Source: a bacterium (GTDB lineage: Bacteria > Electryoneota > RPQS01). Taken from it: a DNA stretch of 64,000 bases. Each line of letters starts with the position of its first letter. The first letter of the stretch is position 1. Positions 18,661 to 26,276 of this stretch are shown here, one piece after another. The position numbers and the translations under genes were made by a program. The notes below the pieces were generated by a model, which was not told where the DNA came from, did no database searches, and worked only from the letters and a program-made list of their open reading frames with translations. The DNA lies in the NCBI GenBank assembly GCA_016721565.1, contig JADKHW010000006.1, positions 61,425 to 125,424 of the forward strand. The letters run 5' to 3'.

Positions 18661-19833
18661 ATGCCAGCTTCACATTCCTATCAGCGCGGCGGGATTACGC
18701 TGTGGGCCACGGTCATCGTTGTCTTAGTCATCGTTGGCGCGTTAGCCTTCCATTTTATATCTCGAATGGAACCTGCCGAGGTGCGCTCGTTCCAAGAGTT
18801 GGTCAATCGTGTCGAGAAGATCAACACGCAGATCTCCGAGCGCGAACAGCAGATTTCCGGATTGGTTTCGCGTTACAACACCTCACATCCCGGCAACGAG
18901 ATTGACACGACGGGTATGTCGGCGATGGGCCTGACTGAAGAGCAGTCACAACTGCTTGCCAACCGCGTGGCCCAGGAGAAGGACCTCTCGTATCGAGGTT
19001 TGCTGCAAGAGGTGATCGACGTCTCGGGTGAGATGGAGAAGCTGAAGCAAGAGCTTGGCGAAGTCAAATCGCGTCTCCGTCCTCCGATTGTGGCACAGAA
19101 GGGCGACTCGCATTTGGGTGTGTGCTTGAAGTTCTTGACCGAAGACATCGGGATGAACGAAGAGGACGCACTTAAGATGATCGAGAAGGAAGCGCTTGTT
19201 CCTGAGCTTCTGCCCGGCTTTGAGGTTTGGAACTACTTTGGTGAAGGTGTGTTTGGAACGTTCGTGACGCAAGGTCAGGCGAAGATTACGCCGAATGAAC
19301 TCTCGCGCGCGACGAAGCGCAAGATTGACGCTGAGCGGAACACGCTAATTCAGGAGCGCAATCAGAAGCAGTCGGAAGTCGAGGATCTTGAAGCGCGCAA
19401 GGCTGAATTGCAGCAGCAGATTCAATCGCTTGAAGAAGAGCGCGCGTCGATGATGACGCAGGTGACAATGATGGCGAGCACGAATGACAGCTTGTCGTCG
19501 GAACTCAATTCGCTTAAATATCATGTCGGCACATTCCGCGATCTGGAGAAGGCGGGTGCGATTCGCAAGCCTGCGCTGGGCAAGTGGAACACGGGTGACA
19601 TTGAAGCTGTTCAGCACACGGGTTCGCTGGATTTGCGCAAGGACACGCGGATTGTGATTAACGCGTCGTCGCTTGGATTGGAAAAAGTTGACCGGATTTT
19701 GTTGTTCCCGCGCTACTACAGTGAAGAGGGGGATTACAAGGTTGAGCTGTCGGCTGATCGCAAGTCGGCTACGGTTATTTTTGTGAAGCCTGCCAAGTTC
19801 AATCTGGCGCGCTTAGTGATTGCAGTAGGCTAA
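18661..19833 (+). CDS. Membrane-anchored coiled-coil protein
   Basis: A 390-residue protein from ATG 18661 (GGGAG ribosome site; an alternative TTG lies at 18628). One N-terminal transmembrane helix (WATVIVVLVIVGALAFHFI), a first coiled coil (~40-150), a compact middle domain (~155-215, GDSHLGVCLKFLTEDIG), a second long coiled coil rich in Glu/Arg/Gln (~225-295) and a C-terminal beta-rich domain with hydrophobic strands (VDRILLFPRYYSEEGDYKVEL). No family recognised. Layout resembles periplasmic scaffolding proteins. It lies 39 bp after PBP1A, possibly in the same transcript, so a cell-envelope role is plausible. Confidence 0.75.
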   Translation: MPASHSYQRGGITLWATVIVVLVIVGALAFHFISRMEPAEVRSFQELVNRVEKINTQISEREQQISGLVSRYNTSHPGNEIDTTGMSAMGLTEEQSQLLANRVAQEKDLSYRGLLQEVIDVSGEMEKLKQELGEVKSRLRPPIVAQKGDSHLGVCLKFLTEDIGMNEEDALKMIEKEALVPELLPGFEVWNYFGEGVFGTFVTQGQAKITPNELSRATKRKIDAERNTLIQERNQKQSEVEDLEARKAELQQQIQSLEEERASMMTQVTMMASTNDSLSSELNSLKYHVGTFRDLEKAGAIRKPALGKWNTGDIEAVQHTGSLDLRKDTRIVINASSLGLEKVDRILLFPRYYSEEGDYKVELSADRKSATVIFVKPAKFNLARLVIAVG

Positions 19834-19879
19834 ACGCCAGCGTGGACGCTGGACCGCTTGTTAAGCGGGTTTTGCGCTG

Positions 19880-19918
19880 ACGCGGCCTCAACGATTGTTT
19901 GGGGTCGCGTTTTTTTGT
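19880..19918 (+). terminator. Terminator after the cell-envelope operon
   Basis: GCGGCCTCAA pairs with TTGGGGTCGC (two G-T wobbles) around CGATTG and is followed by a T-run (GTTTTTTT). A smaller hairpin (CCGCTT-GTT-AAGCGG, then GTTTT) lies just upstream at 19855-19874. Confidence 0.8.
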
Positions 19919-20340
19919 GGGGATTTTGGAGAGGCGAAGAGGGGTTGTAAGGGGTTGTTTCTGTGTAAAACGCTAATAATTGTCGGAACAGGAGTTGAGG
20001 ATAAACAAGAGGTTAACTTTCGGGGGTGCACCTTTTTTCACGAAGTGTTATCTCGTTGATTTTGTTCATACCCTAATATACGATAATTTGAACGGATGGT
20101 CAAGTGATATTTTTGTTTTATTGAATTTAGTAAACTCTTGAGATGACTTGAGTTGTGTGAAAAATGAGGGTTGGGGAGGCATTTCTCGGATTTCGGCGGG
20201 GAACCGCTTCGCTAAATCCCCGCTCGGCGGAAATGAGGCAAGGCCAAGGTCGATTTGTTACCACCCCTTTATCCCCCCAGAGGACTGGGGGGAAATCAGA
20301 AAGCACTTGCGGAAGTGGTGGGGTGGGTGTAGATTGGGGT
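19919..20340. other. AT-rich intergenic region with one palindromic element
   Basis: No gene is supported here. The left 240 bp are AT-rich with no clear promoter match. The right part contains the palindromic element at 20194-20230 and a Pro/Gly-rich-coding-looking stretch that belongs to no recognised family. An open frame continues upstream of 20341 to 20164 but lacks a ribosome site. Confidence 0.5.
20194..20230. repeat. Palindromic repeat, left copy
   Basis: CGGCGGGGAACCGCTTCGCT-aa-ATCCCCGCTCGGCG: GCGGGGA and TCCCCGC form a stem. The same pattern recurs at 22151-22204, so the two copies bracket the secreted sialidase-like gene. Confidence 0.7.
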
Positions 20341-22143
20341 ATGAAGTGCGATTTTCTTCAGACGCGAATTCTATCTGTATTCAATCTCTTGAAGCGGGTG
20401 GGGTTCGCGGTTTTGTTGTTGGGGGGAGCGGCGCAGTCCCAGCCACAGATTGACTGGAGGGAAGCTCGCATGATTGATGCTGACGTGTATTGGCACTTTC
20501 ACAATATTGCAGTTTCCGGTGATACATTATTATTTGTTAAGTTCAATGAAGCTGGGCGGCCCGTTACCTGTTTTAGCTACGACAATGGATTAACTCATGG
20601 TGACTGGATCGAACATGGTGTAGATGAGGACAGAGCCTATAATACAGTTATAAGCACATCGGCGAATTGGTCCTATGTCTTCTGGGAAGACGATTTTCCA
20701 TCAACGATGAGAGCAGAGGCAAGTTCAAATGCTGGATCGACGTGGCAGCCGCAAATTGAGCATACAGGCGCGTGGCCACTAGCTGCATCAACTTCAGCCA
20801 GCACAACCGTCTTAGTGTACTCTGCGAGTTCGTCAGGTGCCGCTGTGGTAAAGGCACGTTGGGCGATTGACGGAACAAACTGGGGAACATCCCAAACGGT
20901 CGATACATTCAGGACTGAAATGGATGGCAATGATGTTACGCTGACGGCTACCCATACGTTGATATCAGCTATTGAAGTGAATACAAACATGTATGACGAC
21001 CGGATTCATGTTGCTCGTGGATCTAGGACTGGCATACCTTGGACACAATTTGAAGTGATGCCTAACCAGCCGTACGCTCAAGTCGTTCGAAGGGTTAGCC
21101 TAGCATCCGATACTACTTCGGAAAATGTTGTACTTGCGAGTGTTTGGGAAAGAGGTGTCTCAGGATTCGGAGATGCGGACGTATTTGTTACGCACAGCCC
21201 GGACGGGGGCGAGAGTTGGGAAACACCGCAACAGCTCACGGAAGGAGCTCCTATTTCTTGGGCTTCCTATGATGACATAAAAGCTTTCTGCAAAGGAAAT
21301 CTGTATGGATTGGCTTGGAGCTATGATACTGCTGATGACATCGAGGATTGGAGTCTGAACTTCAGATATTCAGCTAATCACGGCAGATTTTGGTACCCTG
21401 CGCAGGAAATTAACTCGTTTGTGCGCGGAACCAGAATTACAACAGGACAATTTGTTGGGAGTGAAGTACGTGTCTATTGGGACGTGGCGCTTGACTCAAA
21501 CTTCACAGAATTTTCTTTGCGAACAGTCTCGGGGCTTCTCACACCTGACACATTATCTCCAGAACTTGAGAACCTCTGGAATCTTCCTGAAATTGTATCC
21601 TCCGACACTACACTCGAGTTAAGTGTACTGGCAACGGACGACGACTCGCTGTGGAGCGTTGAGTTTGTGGCATATCTACAGGGCGCTCCAGAAGTGTCTT
21701 CAATAGTTGTGCTTGAGCACTTATCCTCTTCGCAGTTTGAAGGGTTTTGGACGGTTCCAGCTGACACGGCGATGTGGGTTTGCTTCTATCGTGCAGAAGA
21801 TTTGTGGGAGAATGTGGCGACAACCTTGCCAGAGACGTTATTTGTTGGTACGATTCAAGCTGGTGGTAGTACTCCAACGATTGTGAATAAATTTTCACTT
21901 TCTGCATTTCCTAACCCATTCAACTCGACGCTTTCGATTTCGTTGGATGTGCCGTTGCATCGGGATGTGACGCTTGGGTTGTATGATTTGTTGGGGAGAG
22001 AGGTGGATGTGGTTTATCGGGGGAGACTCTCGTCTTCTACTGTTTCTTATGTTGCGCCTGCGGCGATGGCGAGTGGGGTTTATTTTTTGAGGGCGAGTGC
22101 GAATTCGCAATCTGTTTTGGGGAAAGTGGTTTTGTTGAAATAG
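20341..22143 (+). CDS. Secreted sialidase-like (BNR) protein with type IX sorting domain
   Basis: About 600 residues from ATG 20341. The signal region carries the leader TRILSVFNLLKRVGFAVLLL shared with four proteins further downstream, ending near AAQSQ. The mature part has Asp-box-like repeats (SPDGGESWE; SANHGRFWYP; SYDNGLTHGDW), the beta-propeller signature of sialidases and photosystem-stability-type proteins, but catalytic sialidase residues are not evident. The last ~80 residues are the sorting domain: LSAFPNPFNSTLSISLDV, DLLGREVDVV, GVYFLRA and a Lys end. The first leader codons differ from the other copies, so its start is less certain. Flanked by palindromic repeats; not followed by a large partner gene. 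Confidence 0.8.
   Translation: MKCDFLQTRILSVFNLLKRVGFAVLLLGGAAQSQPQIDWREARMIDADVYWHFHNIAVSGDTLLFVKFNEAGRPVTCFSYDNGLTHGDWIEHGVDEDRAYNTVISTSANWSYVFWEDDFPSTMRAEASSNAGSTWQPQIEHTGAWPLAASTSASTTVLVYSASSSGAAVVKARWAIDGTNWGTSQTVDTFRTEMDGNDVTLTATHTLISAIEVNTNMYDDRIHVARGSRTGIPWTQFEVMPNQPYAQVVRRVSLASDTTSENVVLASVWERGVSGFGDADVFVTHSPDGGESWETPQQLTEGAPISWASYDDIKAFCKGNLYGLAWSYDTADDIEDWSLNFRYSANHGRFWYPAQEINSFVRGTRITTGQFVGSEVRVYWDVALDSNFTEFSLRTVSGLLTPDTLSPELENLWNLPEIVSSDTTLELSVLATDDDSLWSVEFVAYLQGAPEVSSIVVLEHLSSSQFEGFWTVPADTAMWVCFYRAEDLWENVATTLPETLFVGTIQAGGSTPTIVNKFSLSAFPNPFNSTLSISLDVPLHRDVTLGLYDLLGREVDVVYRGRLSSSTVSYVAPAAMASGVYFLRASANSQSVLGKVVLLK
20362..20415 (+). repeat. Leader cassette copy 1 (54 nt)
   Basis: The 54-nt ACGCGAATTC...GGTTTTG block encoding TRILSVFNLLKRVGFAVL. 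One base differs from copies 2 and 4. Other copies: 29489-29542, 37900-37953, 44488-44541 and 51174-51227. Here the upstream sequence is unrelated to the others. Confidence 0.9.
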
Positions 22144-22557
22144 CGGATTCCGGCGGGGAACCGCTACGTGCTTTTCAAGCACTTCGCTTAATCCCCGCTC
22201 GGCGAGCATGCAGAAGCAGAGGGGTCCTTCACCCGCGGCGGGTTCAGGATGACAATGTGGCTTGGAATCTCGGTGGGCGGGGCAGGTGAAGACACCTGCC
22301 GCCGCGACGCTTAGCAGGGTAACCTCCTTTTACGAGATCCTTCCAGGATGACAATGCGATTTTACGTTGATGAATGCGCTGGACATTTTCGTGGTGTCTG
22401 GGTAGGTCCCTTCGCTTTGCTGCGGGATGACAATAGGGTTTGAAATCTCGATTTTGCTATACGCGGGCGGCACGCCTGCCGCCCCTACAACGGGCATGCA
22501 GAATTAATGTTGGCGGGCCAAGACCCGCCACTACAATTTTTTGTGATATGGGTGAAT
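22144..22557. other. Intergenic region rich in dispersed short repeats
   Basis: No gene is supported. It begins with the palindrome at 22151-22204, then contains GGATGACAAT three times (about 22247, 22345 and 22425) and several inverted GC-rich pairs such as AGGTG-AAGAC-ACCTGCCG, CGGGCGGCACGCCTGCCGCCC and GGCGGGCCAAGACCCGCC. These look like scattered short interspersed elements. Confidence 0.6.
22151..22204. repeat. Palindromic repeat, right copy
   Basis: CGGCGGGGAACCGCT ... CTTCGCTTAATCCCCGCTCGGCG, the counterpart of 20194-20230 with a 17-bp extra hairpin (GTGCTTTTCAAGCAC) inserted in the loop. Confidence 0.7.
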
Positions 22558-22590
22558 AATAAAAGAGACCGCTTGCGCGGTCTCTTTTGT
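22558..22590. terminator. Bidirectional terminator
   Basis: AAAAGAGACCGC-TTGC-GCGGTCTCTTTT, a perfect 12-bp stem with A and T tails, ending the LptF/G-type gene on the minus strand and anything from the plus strand. Confidence 0.9.
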
Positions 22591-23727
22591 TTATCCGAAT
22601 AGGCCTTGGCCGGATCTTCGTTGTCGCCACCATAGGTAGAGTGCGACTAAGGCGAAGAGGACGTTGGGCGCCCACATTGCTGAGGCGGGAGTGACTGTGC
22701 CGCGATCGGCAAGGTCTTCACCGGCGATTAGGAAGACCCAATAGATTAAGAAGAAGGCCATGCTGTAGCCTGCGGAGACGCCGATGCCTGATCTGCGCAC
22801 CATTTGACCTAAGAGTCCGCCGAGTGCGGCGAAGATTAAGCAGGCTGCGGGGATGGAAAACTTTTTATGAATTTCGACCCACAACCGCGAGATATTTTTG
22901 GCGTTCTTGTTAGCGTCGTTGCTCTTGTAGTTTTCGATGCGCTGCATCAATTGCGTGACATCCATTTCACGGTCGCCGCGCCAATCGGTGCTTGTGCGTC
23001 TGAGCGACATGTCCGGTGCGTGAATGCGGAAGATGGCGCTCTGGAAAGCAATTCTATGATGCTCGCCCGGGCGGGCGCGGTCTGAGCGTAATATCTCGCC
23101 ATCGTTCAAAGTGAACTCGAAACCTTCAAACCACTCTTCATATTTCAGTTTTCCGCGATCTGCAATCACCGTTCCGCCGAAACGCGGGTCGTCGTCTTCG
23201 TAAACCACGACGTTGTGAATTTCGGAAGTCTCGTTATCCACTTTTTGAGCGTAGAGCACATGGCCCGGAATATCGGAGAGAAATACACCGGGTTCCAAAA
23301 TCATGGCGGGTTTCAGGCGCTTGATGTCTGTTTGAAGTTGACGCGAGCGATAGTTGAGGTCGGGCAGAACGTTGTTATTGAAATAGGCCAAGCCAACTGC
23401 TGAAATCAAACCGAATAGAATTGCGGGCAAGAGCATCTGCCACGGGCCGACGCCTGAGGAGCGCAAGGCGGTGACTTCATTATCTGAGGACAATCTTCCG
23501 TAGGCCGACAAGACGGCGACCAACACGGCCATCGGTACGGCGAGCGCAATCATCCACGCCAAGTTCAGCGCGAAGAACTCGACTACCGTCATAACCGGAA
23601 GTCCCTTGCCCACAATCCGGCCCAGCATAGTGAAGACCAGATTCAGGACAAACAGGAAAACGATCAGCGACAGGCTGAAGATGAAAGGGGGGATGAACTC
23701 CCGGGTCAGGTAGCGGAAGAGAGTCAT
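22591..23727 (-). CDS. LptF/LptG-family lipopolysaccharide transport permease
   Basis: A 378-residue YjgP/YjgQ-family protein: six predicted membrane helices, three at each end (FIPPFIFSLSLIVFLFVLNLVF; LGLAWMIALAVPMAVLVAVL; a pair at the C-terminus with SIPAACLIFAALGGLLGQMVRR), around a periplasmic beta-jellyroll domain (~130-260). LptF and LptG form the inner-membrane part of the LptB2FG exporter that extracts LPS. I cannot tell F from G, and no second copy is in the window. Confidence 0.92.
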   Translation of the reverse strand: MTLFRYLTREFIPPFIFSLSLIVFLFVLNLVFTMLGRIVGKGLPVMTVVEFFALNLAWMIALAVPMAVLVAVLSAYGRLSSDNEVTALRSSGVGPWQMLLPAILFGLISAVGLAYFNNNVLPDLNYRSRQLQTDIKRLKPAMILEPGVFLSDIPGHVLYAQKVDNETSEIHNVVVYEDDDPRFGGTVIADRGKLKYEEWFEGFEFTLNDGEILRSDRARPGEHHRIAFQSAIFRIHAPDMSLRRTSTDWRGDREMDVTQLMQRIENYKSNDANKNAKNISRLWVEIHKKFSIPAACLIFAALGGLLGQMVRRSGIGVSAGYSMAFFLIYWVFLIAGEDLADRGTVTPASAMWAPNVLFALVALYLWWRQRRSGQGLFG

Positions 23728-23845
23728 TTGGGGGCGGAATTTGTTCGCAAGTTAATAAAATTGAAGAACATTTCCCACAACCCCGCTTGCTTTTTCCCAT
23801 AAATCGGATATACTTGCTGATTCGGGGACGGATTGCCCTCCGCCC

Positions 23846-23928
23846 GGAGGACTAGTCTAATTGGTAAGGCAACGGTCTTGAAAACCGTCGGGCGAAAGCC
23901 TTTGGGAGTTCGAGTCTCCCGTCCTCCG
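23846..23928 (+). tRNA. tRNA-Ser(TGA)
   Basis: Acceptor GGAGGAC pairs with GTCCTCC; anticodon loop CTTGAAA gives anticodon TGA; long variable arm (CGGGCGAAAGCCTTT) typical of serine tRNA; T arm GGGAGTTCGAGTCTCCC; G discriminator, CA follows, so CCA is not fully encoded. Confidence 0.92.
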
Positions 23929-23962
23929 CAAGTATTATAGAAAACAGCATTTTGGGGTTCCT

Positions 23963-24475
23963 ATGCGGAAGGTTGTGCTGTTTGCGGCCTCCAGTCTGGA
24001 CGGCTTTATTGCCAGACCTGACGGAGCTATTGACTGGCTCTTTCAGGATGGTGACTACGGTTTTTCAGAGTTCATGGAGACTGTCGATTCTGTCGTGCTG
24101 GGCCGCAAGACCTACGAGGTCGCCAAAGCGCTGGGAGACGATTCCCTGACGGCTGGGGAGCATTGGATTGTCAGCCGCAATCCGGACAAGCACGCCGGAG
24201 GCAAGGCGCGCTTCGGGACTTTGGATCAGGTTGGCGATTGGCTGAGATCATCGGTGTCCGAAAAAGCGGTTTGGCTGATCGGCGGAGGTGAATTGACTGC
24301 GGCATTTTTGGATCGCGGTTGGCTGAACGAAATTGTGCTGGCGATTCATCCGCGTTTGTTGGGCATGGGGATTGGCATCAGTCCGAATCTGCTGAACGAC
24401 GCTGTGCTGACTTATCGCAAGCATAAGGTCTTTGACAATGGATTGATACAAGTTTGGTACGATGTGGCTCGCTGA
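23963..24475 (+). CDS. RibD C-terminal / dihydrofolate-reductase-like protein
   Basis: A 170-residue protein of the DHFR-fold family: RKVVLFAASSLDGFIARPDGAIDWL at the N-terminus, SVVLGRKTYE as the NADPH-binding element, and VWLIGGGELTAAFL (the GGG loop) near residue 110. Proteins like this reduce folate- or pterin-like substrates with NADPH; the true substrate is unknown. It lies between two tRNA-Ser genes. Confidence 0.9.
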   Translation: MRKVVLFAASSLDGFIARPDGAIDWLFQDGDYGFSEFMETVDSVVLGRKTYEVAKALGDDSLTAGEHWIVSRNPDKHAGGKARFGTLDQVGDWLRSSVSEKAVWLIGGGELTAAFLDRGWLNEIVLAIHPRLLGMGIGISPNLLNDAVLTYRKHKVFDNGLIQVWYDVAR

Positions 24476-24493
24476 GGCCACCAAAGAATTTCA

Positions 24494-24583
<90 letters not shown>

Positions 24584-24585
24584 AT

Positions 24586-24622
24586 TGCGCACAAGTACTT
24601 GATTATAGTGCTTGTGCGTTTG
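24586..24622 (+). terminator. Terminator downstream of tRNA-Ser(GCT)
   Basis: CGCACAAGTAC pairs with GTGCTTGTGCG around a 9-nt loop, followed by TTTG. Either a tRNA terminator or part of the attachment-site region. Confidence 0.6.
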
Positions 24623-24705
24623 ATATTTTGGAGTGAAGTGCCAAGTATGTGCCAAGTGTTCTAAGTGGCCGGCACGCCCAAAATAGACCTAAAGGCCAAA
24701 TCAAA

Positions 24706-25320
24706 ATGAAAAGACCAGACACGCCGAATGTGCGTTCCCGAAAGAATCCAAGCGGTGAACGCGTGTACTTCGTCGACTACTTCGACTTTGAAAAGAACAA
24801 GCGAGTACGCGAAGTCGTTGGTCCGCGAAAGGCTGAAGCAGATCGTCGGGCAGCCGAAATCTATCAGCAACGAAAGGATGAGTACTTAGGCGTTGCCGTG
24901 CCGACGGCCAATGACATTACCCTGGGCGAGCTTATCGACGCATTCTTCCGTAGCAAAGTAGGTCGCGTTGCGCCTTCAACAATCAAGCGGTATAGAATTC
25001 ATGCAGCGCACTTAGTTGCCTTTGTCAACAAGAATTTCCCCAAAGTCAAGAACATTCGAGCGATTCGCAAGGTCTACATCGAGGAACTTTTTGAAGCTTT
25101 GCGACGGCAAGCAATGGAGCCCAAGACCCTAAACGCACAACTTCAATTTGTGAAGGCAATCTTCATCTTCGCCGAACACGAAGGGTATCTTACTGAAAGC
25201 CCTGCGAAACGAATCAAACCGTTTCGCGAGACCAAGCAATCCCAAGCAGTGCCATACTGGTCGAAAATCGAAGTTGTTTCGATTCTTGCGGAAGTGAAAC
25301 AGGGTGGAGGACGCCTATGA
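24706..25320 (+). pseudogene. Tyrosine recombinase remnant, N-terminal part
   Basis: Residues match the N-terminal and core-binding (SAM-like) domains of phage-type integrases: an arm-type segment, then LGELIDAFFRSKVGRVAPSTIKRYRIHAAHLVAF. The frame ends at 25320 with a wrong tail (VKQGGGRL), while the family's continuation VEDAYEFLYHTGLRKGEL is in the next frame from ~25300. ATG 24706 has AAAGG upstream. The site is 123 bp after tRNA-Ser(GCT), the usual arrangement for tRNA-integrating elements. Confidence 0.85.
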
Positions 25321-25831
25321 ATTCTTGTATCACACGGGGCTGCGTAAGGGCGAACTTTCCAATCTCACTTGGGATGATGTTGACCTTGATCACGACCCTC
25401 CTTCAATTGCCATTCAAGCAAAAGATGATTGGACAACGAAAACCTTGAAGCGGCGAATCGTTCCGCTGAATACAAGAGCAGCGGAGATAATCAAACGTCA
25501 GGCTCGAAGCAAAAAACACAACTACGTTTTCAAAGCTCCAGAAGGTGGGCAAATCCACCCAGATAAGATTTATCGCGAACTGAAACGCGCACTGGCTGTC
25601 TTGAATCTCGAAGGTGATGTTCACCAGTGGCGACACACATTTGCATCCCATCTTGTGATGAGTGGAGTTGATATCGCTACGGTCTCCAAACTATTAGGGC
25701 ATCATTCCATCGAAAAAAGCCATGAAATACCCCCTCTTGCTCCTGGACCACTTGGCGGCGGGTGTGAGATCACTTGGCGCAAAGGGAAAGAGTGGGGGAC
25801 GACGCAAACTTTACATCATTTTATGCCTTGA
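25304..25831 (+). pseudogene. Tyrosine recombinase remnant, catalytic part
   Basis: The catalytic domain carries the Arg in HTGLRKGELSNLTWDDVD, HQWRHTFASHLV (H-x-x-R) and LLGHHS (second His). After HHSIEK the frame drifts: the family's KYAHLAPDHLAAGVRSLG can be rebuilt only by switching frames twice (KYP.., ..LAP.., DHLAAGVRSLG), so at least two more indels precede the catalytic Tyr region. With the break near 25300 the gene cannot make an intact recombinase as written. Either a decayed integrase or several indel errors. Confidence 0.85.
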
Positions 25832-25856
25832 TTCTGGCATAAGAAATTAAAGAAGC

Positions 25857-25888
25857 AAGAGCTCTGCATTGTGCAGGGCTCTTTTCGT
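25857..25888 (+). terminator. Terminator before the ubiquitin-like operon
   Basis: AAGAGCTCTGCA pairs with TGCAGGGCTCTT around TTG and is followed by TTCGTTT. It separates the recombinase remnant from the next gene. Confidence 0.75.
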
Positions 25889-25911
25889 TTCCACCCCCCA
25901 AAGGAGTTCCC

Positions 25912-26124
25912 ATGAAAGTCAAAGTCCTCTGCCTTGGCCGCTCGGCCAAGGAAATCAACGTCAGTGACGGTACGACCGTCGAACAAGCCATCGCGGAATG
26001 CGGATTCCCGAAGGATTCGAGCTATACCCGGCACCTGAACGGCAGCCCGTGTTTTGACACGGATATTCTGGTCGACAACGCCGTGTTGACGTTGGTGCCA
26101 CAAGTGAAAGGCGGGGGTTGTTAG
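25912..26124 (+). CDS. Ubiquitin-like beta-grasp protein (MoaD/ThiS-type)
   Basis: A 70-residue protein with the beta-grasp pattern: two N-terminal strands (KVKVLCLGR, KEINVSDGTTVEQAIAECGF giving the central helix), RHLNGSPCFDTDILVDNAVLTLVP strands, and a C-terminal KGG motif near the tail, here VKGGGC. A diglycine tail is what E1/JAB partners act on; the extra Gly-Cys would have to be removed or bypassed. GGAG ribosome site (CAAAGGAGTTCCC). Directly followed, in order, by an E2-like, a JAMM and an E1-like gene, the order of Bil-type bacterial ubiquitin-like operons. Alternatives: a MoaD/ThiS sulfur carrier. Confidence 0.75.
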   Translation: MKVKVLCLGRSAKEINVSDGTTVEQAIAECGFPKDSSYTRHLNGSPCFDTDILVDNAVLTLVPQVKGGGC

Positions 26125-26154
26125 ACAGCGTTCCTGACTGTCTACCAATTAAGG

Positions 26155-26190
26155 GAGGGCTGCGGTTCAAGTAACCGTGGCCCTCTCTTT
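26155..26190 (+). terminator. Hairpin between the ubiquitin-like and E2-like genes (attenuator candidate)
   Basis: GAGGGC(TG)CGGTT and AACCG(TG)GCCCTC form a stem with a symmetric TG/TG internal loop and CAAGT apex, followed by TCTTTCC. A second small hairpin (TAGACAG/CTGTCTA) precedes it at 26122-26143. Such a structure would let the small protein be made in excess of the enzymes. Confidence 0.5.
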
Positions 26191-26207
26191 CCTCCGGAGG
26201 AACGCTT

Positions 26208-26276
26208 ATGATTGAACAACAAATCCGCACGTTGTGCCGATTCTATGAACAGAAATGGCATGTGCCGATTACATAA
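26208..26276 (+). other. 22-codon reading frame with strong ribosome site, probable displaced E2 start
   Basis: ATG 26208 has the best ribosome site of the region (CCGGAGGAACGCTT) but the frame stops after 22 codons (…HVPIT). The frame of the E2-like gene begins 47 bases later at 26255 with a poor ribosome site. A one-base loss near 26265-26275 would join the two, so this is probably the true N-terminus of the E2-like protein. Confidence 0.5.
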
